Counted from the first letter of the stretch, positions 43,740-53,832 are shown. The stretch is 64,000 bases of DNA from Haloterrigena sp. KLK7 (GCF_037914945.1 NZ_CP149787.1:1674001-1738000); one strand, 5' to 3'. Notes: generated by a model not told the origin, from the sequence alone. Made by a program: numbers and translations.

Positions 43740-44863
43740 GTACGATACAGCGCGACCCCCGAGAACGAGTACAGGTGCTCGACGAGGACGGCCGAGTCCT
43801 CGAGGGCGCCGACGTCCCCGATCTCTCGGCCGACGAGCTCGTCGAGATGTACGAGCAGATGCGGCTGGTTCGTCACTTCGACGAACGGGCGGTGAGCCTC
43901 CAGCGGCAGGGGCGAATGGGGACGTATCCGCCGCTGTCGGGCCAGGAGGGGTCCCAGATCGGCAGCGCCCACGCGCTGGCCGAGGACGACTGGGTCTTCC
44001 CCAGCTACCGCGAACACGGCGTCGGCCTCGTTCGCGGGCTGAGCCTCGAGCGAACCCTGCTCTACTGGATGGGCCACGAGCGGGGCAACTACATCCCGGA
44101 GGACGTCAACATGTTCTCCGTCGCGGTCCCCATCGCGACCCAGATCCCCCACGCGACCGGCGCGGCGTGGGCCTCGAAGCTCAAAGGCGAGGAGAAGGCC
44201 TTCATGTGTTACTTCGGCGACGGCGCCACCTCGGAGGGCGACTTCCACGAGGGGCTGAACTTCGCCGGGGTCTTCGACACCCCCAACGTCTTTTTCTGTA
44301 ACAACAACCAGTGGGCCATCTCGGTGCCCCGCGAGCGCCAGACGGCCAGCGCCACCTTAGCACAGAAGGCCGAGGCCTACGGCTTCGAGGGCGTGCAGGT
44401 CGACGGCATGGATCCGCTGGCGGTCTACAAGGTCACGAACGAGGCCGTCCAGAAGGCCACGGATCCCGACTCGGTCGAGGACGACTCCCCCGGCGACGCG
44501 ACGCGGCCGACGCTGATCGAGGCGGTCCAGTACCGCTTCGGCGCCCACACCACCGCGGACGACCCCTCGGTCTACCGCGACGAGGACGAGGTCGAACGCT
44601 GGAAGGCGAAGGATCCGATCCCGCGACTCGAGTCGTACCTGCGCCGCGAGGGAATCCTCGACGACGAGCAGGTCGACGCGATCGAGGAGCGGATCCGCGA
44701 GGACGTGGCCGACGCGATCGAGACCGCCGAATCGATCGAACGGCCCGATCCCGAGGAGATCTTCGCCCACGTCTACGAGGGGATGCCCCGGCGCTTACAG
44801 CGGCAACTCGAGTACTTCGAATCGATTCGCGAACGCCACGGCGACGACGCGCTTCTGGAGTGA
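43736..44863 (+). CDS. pdhA: 2-oxoacid dehydrogenase E1 alpha subunit
   Basis: 375 residues from GTG 43736 ([18 protein letters not shown], the family start in haloarchaea). The upstream in-frame start is a TTG that lies before the promoter. The thiamine diphosphate motif is [20 protein letters not shown], ending [17 protein letters not shown] and the loop [13 protein letters not shown] are conserved. With E1 beta it decarboxylates a 2-oxoacid. In haloarchaea pyruvate is mostly handled by ferredoxin oxidoreductase, so this complex may prefer branched-chain 2-oxoacids (family knowledge, unproven here). Confidence 0.93.
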   Translation: MSTIQRDPRERVQVLDEDGRVLEGADVPDLSADELVEMYEQMRLVRHFDERAVSLQRQGRMGTYPPLSGQEGSQIGSAHALAEDDWVFPSYREHGVGLVRGLSLERTLLYWMGHERGNYIPEDVNMFSVAVPIATQIPHATGAAWASKLKGEEKAFMCYFGDGATSEGDFHEGLNFAGVFDTPNVFFCNNNQWAISVPRERQTASATLAQKAEAYGFEGVQVDGMDPLAVYKVTNEAVQKATDPDSVEDDSPGDATRPTLIEAVQYRFGAHTTADDPSVYRDEDEVERWKAKDPIPRLESYLRREGILDDEQVDAIEERIREDVADAIETAESIERPDPEEIFAHVYEGMPRRLQRQLEYFESIRERHGDDALLE

Positions 44864-44867
44864 TACC

Positions 44868-45890
44868 ATGGCAGCAGAGACCGGAACCCAATCGGACGCG
44901 GACGTATCGGAGACGGAGAACCTCACCCTCGTGCAGGCGGTTCGCGACGGACTGCACACCGAGATGGAACGGGACGACGACGTCGTCGTCATGGGCGAGG
45001 ACGTCGGGAAGAACGGCGGCGTCTTCCGGGCGACGGAGGGGCTGTACGACGAGTTCGGCGAGGACCGGGTGATCGACACCCCGCTGGCCGAGTCGGGAAT
45101 CGTCGGCACGGCCATCGGGATGGCCGCCTACGGGATGCGTCCCGTCCCCGAGATCCAGTTCCTCGGATTCATCTACCCCGCGTTCGATCAGATCGTCTCC
45201 CACGCCGCGCGCCTGCGGACGCGCTCGCGCGGACGATTCTCGTGCCCGTTAGTCGTCCGCGCACCCTACGGCGGCGGCATCCGGGCGCCCGAACACCACT
45301 CCGAGTCGACGGAGGCGATGTTCGTCCACCAGCCCGGACTGAAGGTCGTCGTCCCCTCGACGCCCTACGACACCAAGGGGCTGCTCACGAGCGCGATCCG
45401 GAGCCCCGATCCAGTGGTCTTCCTCGAGCCCAAGCTCATCTACCGGGCGTTCCGCGAGGAGGTCCCGACCGACTCCTACGAGGTGCCGCTGGGCGAGGCC
45501 GCGGTCCGTCGGGAGGGTAGCGACATCTCCGTGTACACGTGGGGCGCGATGACTCGACCGACCCTCGAGGCCGCCGAGAACCTCGCGGAGGAGGGGATCG
45601 ACGCCGAGGTGATCGACCTGCGGACCCTGTCACCGCTGGACGAGGAGACGATCGTCGAGTCCTTCGAGAAGACGGGCCGCGCGGCCGTCGTCCACGAAGC
45701 GCCGAAGACCGGTGGGCTGGGCGCCGAGATCGCGGCGACCCTGCAGGAGGAAGCACTACTGTATCAGGAGGCGCCGGTGGAGCGCATCACGGGTTTCGAC
45801 ACGCCGTTCCCGTTGTACGCGCTCGAGGACTACTACCTGCCCGAACCGGCGCGCATCGAGGACGGCATTCGAGACGCCGTGGAGTTCTGA
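44868..45890 (+). CDS. pdhB: 2-oxoacid dehydrogenase E1 beta subunit
   Basis: 340 residues beginning 4 nt after pdhA. An acidic N-terminal extension of ~20 residues precedes LTLVQAVRDGLHTEMERDDDVVVMGEDVGKNGG. Further landmarks are VIDTPLAESGIVGTAIGMA, EIQFLGFIYPAFDQIVSHAARLR and GGGIRAPEHHSES. The C-terminal transketolase domain has EVIDLRTLSPLDEETIVESFEKTGR. It completes the thiamine site of the E1 heterotetramer. Confidence 0.96.
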   Translation: MAAETGTQSDADVSETENLTLVQAVRDGLHTEMERDDDVVVMGEDVGKNGGVFRATEGLYDEFGEDRVIDTPLAESGIVGTAIGMAAYGMRPVPEIQFLGFIYPAFDQIVSHAARLRTRSRGRFSCPLVVRAPYGGGIRAPEHHSESTEAMFVHQPGLKVVVPSTPYDTKGLLTSAIRSPDPVVFLEPKLIYRAFREEVPTDSYEVPLGEAAVRREGSDISVYTWGAMTRPTLEAAENLAEEGIDAEVIDLRTLSPLDEETIVESFEKTGRAAVVHEAPKTGGLGAEIAATLQEEALLYQEAPVERITGFDTPFPLYALEDYYLPEPARIEDGIRDAVEF

Positions 45891-45892
45891 TC

Positions 45893-47575
45893 ATGGTCAG
45901 GGAGTTCGAGCTACCGGACGTCGGCGAAGGGGTCGCGGAGGGCGAACTGGTCTCGTGGCTGGTCGCGGAGGGCGATACGGTCTCCGAGGACCAGCCGGTC
46001 GCGGAGGTCGAGACCGACAAGGCCCTCGTGGAGGTCCCCGCGCCGGTCAACGGGACGGTCCGCGAGTTACACGTCGGCGAAGGCGAGGTCGTCCCCGTCG
46101 GGACGGTGATCATCTCGTTCGATGTAGAGGGTGAAGAGGCGGAGCAAACAACCGACGAGGAACAGGAGCGGGCCGGCGAGCCCGAAGGCGTGGACGCGCC
46201 CGAGGAGGCGACCGCGGCCGGGAGCGAAGCCGGGGCCGAAGCCGACGAAACCGCCGGCAGCCCCGAAGCGATCGGCGCCGACGCCGAGGAGACCGCCACG
46301 CCGCAGGATCGCGTCTTCGCGCCACCGCGCGTGCGACGCATGGCCCGCGAGGAAGGGATCGACCTCTCGCGTCTCGAGGGCAGCGGCCCCGGCGGCCGGA
46401 TCACCGCGGCCGACGTGCAGGCCGCCGCGAGCGGCGGTCCCGCCGGCGGCGAAACGCAGCCCCAGCAGTCGGCGGAGACGGCGACCGAATCGGGCGCGAC
46501 GACGGACTCGAGCGGGACCGGCGCCGCTGCAGTCGAAACGGCAGAGCGGACCGAGTCCGGGGCCGAGGCCGGCACCGGAGCCGCGAGTACCGGCGAATCG
46601 ACGACCGAACCGCCGGCGGATCTCGAGTCCGCAGACCGCGAGAAGACGCTCGCCGCGCCGGCGACTCGGCGGATCGCTCGAGAGGAGGGGATCGACATCG
46701 ACGCCGTCCCCACCGACGAGGAGCGCGAGGGAGAGGCGTTCGTCACGCCGGAAGCGGTCCGGGAGTACGCCGAGGCCCAGCGGCGGGCACAGGAGGCCGA
46801 CCGAGAGGCGGTCGAGGCGGGCGAACCGGTCGGGACGAAGGGCACCGACTTCGCCGAGGGCGAGCGCGAGCGCCGCGAGCCGTTCCGCGGCGTTCGCAAG
46901 ACGATCGCCGACGCGATGGTCGAGTCGAAGTACAGCGCGCCCCACGTCACCCACCACGACGAGGTCGACGTCACCGAACTCGTCGAGGCCCGCGAGGAAC
47001 TCAAGCCTCGCGCCGAGGAGCGGGGCATTCGGCTGACCTACATGCCGTTCATCATGAAGGCCGTCGTCGCGGCGCTACAGGAGTACCCCGAGATGAACGC
47101 GGTCATCGACGAGGAGAGCGACGAGATCGTCTACCGCGACTACTACAACGTCGGGGTCGCCACCGCGACCGACGTCGGCCTGATGGTCCCGGTCGTCGAG
47201 AACGCCGACGAGAAGGGGCTCCTGCAGCTCTCCTCGGAGATGAACGAGTTAGTGCAGAAGGCCCGCGAGCGGTCGATCAGCCCCGGCGAGCTGCGGGGAT
47301 CGACGTTCACGATCACCAACGTCGGCGCCATCGGGGGCGAGTACGCCACGCCGATCATCAACTACCCCGAGGCGGGCATCCTCGCGATCGGCGCCATCAA
47401 GCGCAAACCGCGCGTGGTCACCGACGAAAACGGCAATGAGTCGATCGAGCCGCGCTCCGTGCTGACCCTCTCGCTGTCGTTCGACCACCGGCTGATCGAC
47501 GGCGCGATCGCCGCGCAGTTCACCAACGCCGTCATGGAGTACCTCGAGAACCCCAGCCTACTATTGCTCGAGTGA
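45893..47575 (+). CDS. pdhC: dihydrolipoyl acyltransferase E2
   Basis: 560 residues, start 3 nt after pdhB. One lipoyl domain (1-76) with the modified Lys43 in VETDKALVEV. Acidic Ala/Glu linker. First peripheral-subunit-binding domain around 142-180 (APPRVRRMAREEGIDLSRLEGSG, GRITAADVQ). A second linker, then a second, weaker binding-domain-like segment around 252-300 (AAPATRRIAREEGIDIDAVPTDE, FVTPEAVREYAEAQ). The acyltransferase domain covers about 320-560, with FRGVRKTIADAMVESK and the catalytic His/Asp in SFDHRLIDGA. It transfers the acyl group to CoA. Confidence 0.95.
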   Translation: MVREFELPDVGEGVAEGELVSWLVAEGDTVSEDQPVAEVETDKALVEVPAPVNGTVRELHVGEGEVVPVGTVIISFDVEGEEAEQTTDEEQERAGEPEGVDAPEEATAAGSEAGAEADETAGSPEAIGADAEETATPQDRVFAPPRVRRMAREEGIDLSRLEGSGPGGRITAADVQAAASGGPAGGETQPQQSAETATESGATTDSSGTGAAAVETAERTESGAEAGTGAASTGESTTEPPADLESADREKTLAAPATRRIAREEGIDIDAVPTDEEREGEAFVTPEAVREYAEAQRRAQEADREAVEAGEPVGTKGTDFAEGERERREPFRGVRKTIADAMVESKYSAPHVTHHDEVDVTELVEAREELKPRAEERGIRLTYMPFIMKAVVAALQEYPEMNAVIDEESDEIVYRDYYNVGVATATDVGLMVPVVENADEKGLLQLSSEMNELVQKARERSISPGELRGSTFTITNVGAIGGEYATPIINYPEAGILAIGAIKRKPRVVTDENGNESIEPRSVLTLSLSFDHRLIDGAIAAQFTNAVMEYLENPSLLLLE

Positions 47576-47624
47576 GCGTAGACGAAGCCACGACTCGTCA
47601 CCACCAATTTACGATTCACCGATT

Positions 47625-47690
47625 ATGTACGTTGAACTACCGCACACACGAGACGCGCCGTACGTGCACACCGAGGAGGGAGCGAACTGA
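47625..47690 (+). CDS. candidate 21-codon ORF coupled to lpd
   Basis: Begins MYVELPHTRD. Its stop shares a base with the lpd ATG (TGATG). It sits in the only sizeable gap (114 bp) of the pdh operon. A TTTACG element (47608-47613) is just 14 nt before its ATG, so a transcript from that box would start inside it; it would need read-through from E2. The GGAGGG (47674-47679) inside it is a good ribosome site for lpd. Weakly supported. Confidence 0.25.
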   Translation: MYVELPHTRDAPYVHTEEGAN

Positions 47691-49174
47691 TGGTCGTCGG
47701 AGACGTCACCACCGGGACGGACGTGCTGATCGTCGGCGCCGGCCCCGCGGGCTACGTGGCCGCGATCCGGGCCGGACAGCTCGATCTGGACGTCACGCTC
47801 GTCGAGAAGGAGGCCTACGGCGGGACCTGTCTGAACCACGGCTGTATCCCGTCGAAGGCGCTGATCACGGCGACCGACGTCGCCCACGACGCCCGCAACG
47901 CCGAGGCGATGGGAATCCACGCCGATCCCGCGATCGACCTCGCGGGCATGGTCGACTGGAAGGACGGCGTCGTCGACCAGCTCACCAGCGGCGTCGAGAA
48001 GCTCTGCAAGGCCAATCAGGTCAACCTGCTCGAGGGGACCGCCACCTTCACCGACGAGCACACCGCCCGCGTCTCCCACAGCGGCGAGGGACAGGGCTCG
48101 GAGACCCTCGAGTTCGAACACGCCGTCGTCGCGACCGGCTCGCGACCGATCGAGATCCCGAACTTCGAGTTCGGCGACGAACCCGTCCTGAACTCGCGAC
48201 AGGCGCTGGCGCTCGACTCCGTCCCCGACTCGCTGGTCGTCGTCGGCGCCGGCTACATCGGGATGGAACTGGCCGGCGTCTTCGCCAAGCTGGGTACCGA
48301 CGTGACCGTCATCGAGATGCTCGACTCGATCCTCCCGGGGTACGACGACGATCTGAAGCGGCCCGTCAAGAAGCGGGCGAACGACCTCGGAATCGAGTTC
48401 GAGTTCGGCTACACGGCGTCGGAGTGGTACGATCGGGACGACGGCGGGGGAATTCGAGTCGTCGCCGAACCGGCCGCAGACGCGGCGGCCGACGGCGGGA
48501 GTGCAGAAGCCGTCGAAGACGAGGACGCCGCGGACGAGCGCCTCGAGCTCGACGTCGAGAAGGCGCTCGTCGCCGTCGGTCGCGAACCCGTCTCCGACAC
48601 GCTCGACCTCGAGGCCGCGGGCGTCGAGACGGACGACCGCGGCTTCATCGAAACCGATTCGCGCGCACGCACGAACGTCGACCACATCTTCGCCGTCGGC
48701 GACGTCGCGGGTGAGCCCATGCTGGCCCACAAGGGCAGCGCGGAGGGACAGGTCGCCGCCGAGGTCATCGCCGGCGAGCCCGCGGCGATCGACTACCAGG
48801 CGATGCCCGCCGTCGTCTTCACCGATCCCGAAATCGCGACCGTCGGGATGACAGAGTCCGAGGCCGAGGAGAACGGCTTCGACACCGTCGTCGGTCAGTT
48901 CCCCTTCCGTGCCAGCGGCCGCGCGCTGACGACCGGCGAATCGGACGGGTTCGTCAAGGTCGTCGCCGAGGAGGAAGACGGGTACGTCCTCGGCGCCAGC
49001 ATCGTCGGTCCCGAGGCCTCCGAACTGATCGCGGAACTCGGGCTGGCGATCGAACTGGGCGCGACCCTCGAGGACGTCGCGTCGACGGTCCACGCCCACC
49101 CGACGCTCTCCGAGTCGGTGATGGAGGCCGCCGAGAACGCGCTCGGCCACGCGATTCACACGCTGAACCGTTAA
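47690..49174 (+). CDS. lpdA: dihydrolipoyl dehydrogenase E3
   Basis: 494 residues. FAD site VLIVGAGPAGYVAAIRAGQL, redox-active disulfide Cys47/Cys52 in GGTCLNHGCIPSK, NAD site VVVGAGYIGMELAGVFAKLG, second FAD motif HIFAVGDVAGEPMLAHKG, and the C-terminal His-Glu pair in STVHAHPTLSESVMEAA. An acidic insertion of about 30 residues (around 258-290, AEPAADAAADGGSAEAVEDE) makes it longer than bacterial E3. It re-oxidises the E2 lipoyl group with NAD+. Confidence 0.97.
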   Translation: MVVGDVTTGTDVLIVGAGPAGYVAAIRAGQLDLDVTLVEKEAYGGTCLNHGCIPSKALITATDVAHDARNAEAMGIHADPAIDLAGMVDWKDGVVDQLTSGVEKLCKANQVNLLEGTATFTDEHTARVSHSGEGQGSETLEFEHAVVATGSRPIEIPNFEFGDEPVLNSRQALALDSVPDSLVVVGAGYIGMELAGVFAKLGTDVTVIEMLDSILPGYDDDLKRPVKKRANDLGIEFEFGYTASEWYDRDDGGGIRVVAEPAADAAADGGSAEAVEDEDAADERLELDVEKALVAVGREPVSDTLDLEAAGVETDDRGFIETDSRARTNVDHIFAVGDVAGEPMLAHKGSAEGQVAAEVIAGEPAAIDYQAMPAVVFTDPEIATVGMTESEAEENGFDTVVGQFPFRASGRALTTGESDGFVKVVAEEEDGYVLGASIVGPEASELIAELGLAIELGATLEDVASTVHAHPTLSESVMEAAENALGHAIHTLNR

Positions 49175-49195
49175 GCGGCCGACCCCGCCCATAGA

Positions 49196-49211
49196 CGCCG
49201 TTTTTCAGGCG
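49196..49211 (+). terminator. terminator after lpd
   Basis: CGCCGTTTTTCAGGCG, 22 bp past the lpd stop: a 4-bp stem with five Ts in the loop. T-rich tracts of this kind end archaeal transcripts. Confidence 0.5.
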
Positions 49212-49249
49212 GAGAACGTGCCCTCGATTGTCGCTGATTCCCCTCGAGC

Positions 49250-49282
49250 GGGAATATCTCTCTCGGGGTGGGAATTACCTCT
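49250..49282 (+). promoter_or_regulatory. two direct repeats upstream of the multicopper oxidase gene
   Basis: GGGAATATCTCTC (49250-49262) and GGGAATTACCTCT (49270-49282) lie exactly 20 bp apart, two helical turns, just upstream of the expected promoter of the gene at 49316. They could bind a dimeric regulator such as the winged-helix protein encoded at 50791. Confidence 0.35.
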
Positions 49283-49315
49283 ACACCCTTCATTAGGGGG
49301 GACCTCTCTTTGAAT

Positions 49316-50476
49316 ATGAACACATCCCCCACCGCGAACTCCGCTCTCCGACGCCGAACCGTTCTCTCGATGGCTGGTACGGGCGCTCTCGGCGCCCTGG
49401 CGGGCTGTCTCTCCGGCCTCTCGAGCGATACCACCGAGGCGACCGAACCGGACAACGAGTCCGATACCGACGAAGACGGGGCACCGCTGACCGACTACGA
49501 GTACACCGAGCCGCCACAGATCGTCGATCTCGCCGAACAGGACCACAAGTCGACGCTGCGGACCGTGTCTGCCCGCCACCAGCTCGTGAGCGACGAGGCC
49601 AAGGGCGGACCAGTCGAACTCCCGGAGGTGTGGGCCTGGCAGGCCGACGACCTCGCACCCAGCGTGCCGGGACCGATCTACCGCATGCGGGAAGGCGAGA
49701 CGTTCGAACTCACGTTCGAAAACGATCACGGTCGGCCACACACCGTCCACGTCCACGCGGTCGGCAAATCCTGGAAAGACGACGGTGCGCCCGTCTCCAC
49801 GCGGACGAAAGTCTACCCCGGCGAGAGCAAAACGTACGTTCTCGAGGGCGACGTCCCCGGGACGCACTTCTATCACTGCCACTACCAGACGCACAACCAC
49901 CTCGACATGGGGATGTACGGCATCATCCGCGTCGATCCCGAGGGATACGAGGCGCCCGACCGCGAGTACTTCCTGACGCTCCGGGAGTGGGACGGTCGAC
50001 TCCACGAACAGACGGCCGGCGGCGACGCCGAGTACGACGCCGGTGACCGCCGACCGAACTTCTACACGGTCAACGGGCGAAGCGCACCGACGACGTTCCA
50101 CCCCGAACTCGGCTCGCCGCTCATCATGTCTGCGGGCGACACGGTCCGCGTCCACGTCGTCAACGCGGGGTACGAGACCCACGCGTTCCACACGCACGGC
50201 CACCGCTTTACGGTCGTCGAGGAAGAGGGCAGCCCGATCCCCGAGGCGGCCCGCTACGAGCAGGACGTCGTTCCGATCGCGCCCGCCGAGCGACTCACCC
50301 TCGAGTTCGAGGCCGACGCCGACCCCGGGCTCTACCCGGTCCACTGCCACAAGGTCGACCACGTCACGACCGACGGTCGCTACCCCGGCGGGATGGCGAC
50401 CGCGATCGTCTACGAGGAAGCGATGGACTCCGAGGAGTTCGCCGACGTAATGGACGACGCCGGATTCGAGGGCTAG
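49316..50476 (+). CDS. two-domain multicopper oxidase, Tat lipoprotein
   Basis: 386 residues from ATG 49316. Tat lipoprotein signal RRRTVLSMAGTGALGALAGC, acidic linker, then two cupredoxin domains (about 75-220 and 235-380). Domain 1 has PHTVHVHAVG and FYHCHYQTHNHLDMGM; domain 2 has THAFHTHGHRF and YPVHCHKVDHV with a later GGM. So each domain has a Cys-His-Met set that could form a type-1 copper site, and the HxH pairs can form a trinuclear cluster between subunits. Likely role: extracellular copper or metal oxidase. Nitrite reductase activity is possible but not indicated. Confidence 0.87.
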   Translation: MNTSPTANSALRRRTVLSMAGTGALGALAGCLSGLSSDTTEATEPDNESDTDEDGAPLTDYEYTEPPQIVDLAEQDHKSTLRTVSARHQLVSDEAKGGPVELPEVWAWQADDLAPSVPGPIYRMREGETFELTFENDHGRPHTVHVHAVGKSWKDDGAPVSTRTKVYPGESKTYVLEGDVPGTHFYHCHYQTHNHLDMGMYGIIRVDPEGYEAPDREYFLTLREWDGRLHEQTAGGDAEYDAGDRRPNFYTVNGRSAPTTFHPELGSPLIMSAGDTVRVHVVNAGYETHAFHTHGHRFTVVEEEGSPIPEAARYEQDVVPIAPAERLTLEFEADADPGLYPVHCHKVDHVTTDGRYPGGMATAIVYEEAMDSEEFADVMDDAGFEG

Positions 50477-50500
50477 TTCCGCACCCGCGGATGGCGGCCG

Positions 50501-50794
50501 TCACTTCGCGTACAGCGAATACGCGATCACGAGGAATCCGGCGAGCACGAGTAGACTCTCGAGCAGGATTCCCGTCGCGAGCCGAACGCTGAGCAGTTCG
50601 TAGAGCATTCCCGCGAGGACGAGTCCGAGCGTCACGAGGCCGAACCCGGCAGCGAGGAACCCGAGCGGGCGCTGCCGCGTCCGCCGATAGGCCTTGAACG
50701 CGACGTACGTGATGATCCCGCCGACCACCAGCACGAGCGTCTTGACGACCGCGAGGGCGAGCGCGATTTCGGTGACGCCGGTGTACGGGCTCAT
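50501..50794 (-). CDS. DUF7521-type small membrane protein
   Basis: 97 residues from ATG 50794 with three hydrophobic spans: ALAVVKTLVLVVGGIITYVAF, LGFLAAGFGLVTLGLVLAGML and ILLESLLVLAGFLVIAYSLY. The AYRRTRQRPLGFLA loop is typical of a haloarchaeal family that almost always follows a winged-helix regulator, as here. It overlaps the regulator's stop by ATGA. The pair may be a membrane sensor and its regulator (inference). Confidence 0.8.
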   Translation of the reverse strand: MSPYTGVTEIALALAVVKTLVLVVGGIITYVAFKAYRRTRQRPLGFLAAGFGLVTLGLVLAGMLYELLSVRLATGILLESLLVLAGFLVIAYSLYAK

Positions 50795-51168
50795 GTCTCC
50801 TTTCGTACCTCCGACCACAGTTCCGCGAGGCGCTCGTCTGCCGTCCGGGCCGGGCGCTCGATCTGAACCGCCAGCGACCGATCCTCGTCCAGCGTGAGCG
50901 TGATCTCGTCGAACGCGATCGCGTACTTGCTCGCGTGGTGACCGTCCTGGCGGATCTCGGTCGACTCCTCGAGCAGCGTCGAGTCGGTCAACACCTCCAG
51001 CTTCCGGTACAGCGTCGACTGGGGGATCTCACACCGGTTCGTGAGTTCAGAGGCCGTCATCGGTTCCTCGAGATTCCGGATGATCTCACGGCAGTCGGGA
51101 TCGTCTAGCGCGGAGCAGATCTCCTCTGCAGACGGCGTCGACTCCGAAGCGAGCGGGTCCCGGACCAT
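50791..51168 (-). CDS. winged-helix transcription regulator
   Basis: 125 residues. An ArsR-like helix-turn-helix covers residues ~12-70: EEICSALDDPDCREIIRNLEEP, then TASELTNRCEIPQSTLYRKLEVL and STLLEES. The C-terminal part (KYAIAFDEITLTLDEDRSLAVQIERP) is the wing and a small beta domain. It is coupled to the membrane protein at 50501 and convergent with the multicopper oxidase gene. It may control that gene or the pair itself. Confidence 0.88.
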   Translation of the reverse strand: MVRDPLASESTPSAEEICSALDDPDCREIIRNLEEPMTASELTNRCEIPQSTLYRKLEVLTDSTLLEESTEIRQDGHHASKYAIAFDEITLTLDEDRSLAVQIERPARTADERLAELWSEVRKET

Positions 51169-51523
51169 TCGTATACCCGTTACGACGCACGTGGTTTATC
51201 GGCATCGATGCGCGTTCCCGCTCGCAGCGCCCAACACGCGGTCTCCCGAACCGGTTCGCCCGTTCGCCGGTCCTCGCGGCTCGAGCCGACACCCATCGCG
51301 ACACCTTCTTGCGCGTGCACGCTCGAGTACGAGCACGCGGGTCTCATTCGGTCCGACCGCGTCTGCGAGGACGGGATGACCGACCGACCTCCGCCCGCGT
51401 GATATTCTGGCGCGATCGATTTGATGAGAGGGCTCGGGCTCGAGGACTTGATTTATATCTGTAACTGTAGTGATTGGCCGGTGGAAAACCGTGCCACGGT
51501 AGCGGGTTCCGCGGCGTCTCTCG
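51169..51523. other. intergenic region before the rRNA promoters
   Basis: 355 bp between the winged-helix gene and the first rRNA promoter. No supportable gene. A promoter-like TTGATTTATATCTG at 51447-51460 could be a further, weaker rRNA promoter. Confidence 0.5.
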
Positions 51524-51545
51524 TTCGACGGCCTTATATATGAAC
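51524..51545 (+). promoter_or_regulatory. rRNA promoter P1
   Basis: TTCGACGGCCTTATATATGA: the haloarchaeal rRNA promoter pattern TCCGAYG-N-CTTAT. First of five. Confidence 0.75.
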
Positions 51546-51659
51546 CCGGTCTTCCACACTAATGCGAACGACGTGGCGCACATCGCCGCGTTCCCTCCGG
51601 CCGCGTTCCGGCGCGGAGGTAGGCACTGCATCCATTCCCGTACCCGACTGTCGGTCTGA

Positions 51660-51684
51660 TCCGATGGTCTTATCCGTATCAGGG
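51660..51684 (+). promoter_or_regulatory. rRNA promoter P2
   Basis: TCCGATGGTCTTATCCGTAT, followed by CAGGG. Second of five. Confidence 0.75.
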
Positions 51685-51731
51685 CACTCCAACTGTGATG
51701 TGCTCGTGGCCGGCTACGCCGGCCACGGCGA

Positions 51732-51756
51732 TCCGATGCCCTTATACGTGATCGGG
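51732..51756 (+). promoter_or_regulatory. rRNA promoter P3
   Basis: TCCGATGCCCTTATACGTGA, followed by TCGGG. Third of five, 72 bp after P2; both are followed by GGGCACTC. Confidence 0.75.
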
Positions 51757-51810
51757 CACTCAGATTGGATCGCAACCGTCTCACTGGATGCGGATTCCGG
51801 CGGGAAGCGA

Positions 51811-51835
51811 TCCGACGCCCTTAAGTGTATACGGG
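51811..51835 (+). promoter_or_regulatory. rRNA promoter P4
   Basis: TCCGACGCCCTTAAGTGTAT, followed by ACGGG. Fourth of five, 79 bp after P3. Confidence 0.75.
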
Positions 51836-51909
51836 GATTCGGATGGATTGCAAAGAACATGTGATCGACGGGACGTTCAACTCGTTCCGTCATCTCGGAT
51901 CACTCACAG

Positions 51910-51934
51910 TCCGAAGGGGTTAAGTACCCTTCGT
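51910..51934 (+). promoter_or_regulatory. rRNA promoter P5
   Basis: TCCGAAGGGGTTAAGTACCC, followed by TTCG. The last and most diverged copy; CGAAGGGG also pairs with the CCCTTCG that follows. It is about 200 bp before mature 16S. Confidence 0.65.
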
Positions 51935-52002
51935 GGCTTACGAGTAGGTCCGAAGGAGATGAGGATTCCACCCCTGCGGTCCGCCGTACAGATGGGATCT
52001 GA

Positions 52003-52036
52003 TGTTAGCCTTGGTAGTTCGGTGACGCCCGATCGG
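52003..52036 (+). promoter_or_regulatory. 16S precursor bulge-helix-bulge, left arm
   Basis: GTTAGCCTTGGTAGTTC (52004-52020), central GGTG, bulge ACG, then CCCGATCGG (52028-52036). It pairs with 53693-53726 to give the canonical 3-nt bulge / 4-bp helix / 3-nt bulge cut by EndA, which is encoded at 29728. Confidence 0.85.
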
Positions 52037-52133
52037 TCGACGATCCGTGGTCACCGAACGTGGACCCATGTGTGAGTGTGTATCTTAACATTCACCGCCA
52101 ACAAACCCTCCCCAACTGGGGAGATCATATAGC

Positions 52134-53607
<1,474 letters not shown>

Positions 53608-53692
53608 ACAGACCGGGACCGGGGCGCTGCCCCGGCCCACAAGTCGTGGCGCTCTGCGCCACGCAGTTCACGTTCGGTCGACCCACGTTGGG

Positions 53693-53726
53693 CCGATCGG
53701 GCACCTTTGAACTACCAAGGCTAACA
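53693..53726 (+). promoter_or_regulatory. 16S precursor bulge-helix-bulge, right arm
   Basis: CCGATCGGG (53693-53701), central CACC, bulge TTT, then GAACTACCAAGGCTAAC (53709-53725). Fully complementary to the left arm outside the two bulges. Confidence 0.85.
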
Positions 53727-53760
53727 CTTTCGCGCTCTGTCCGCCCTCCGGGGCGGACGT

Positions 53761-53832
53761 GGGCCCATAGCTCAGTGGTAGAGTGCCTCCTTTGCAAGGA
53801 GGATGCCCAGGGTTCGAATCCCTGTGGGTCCA
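53761..53832 (+). tRNA. tRNA-Ala (TGC)
   Basis: 72 nt in the 16S-23S spacer. Acceptor GGGCCCA/TGGGTCC, anticodon arm CCTCC-TTTGCAA-GGAGG with anticodon TGC, T arm CAGGG-TTCGAAT-CCCTG. CCA is not encoded. tRNA-Ala in this spacer is the usual haloarchaeal arrangement. Confidence 0.97.
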
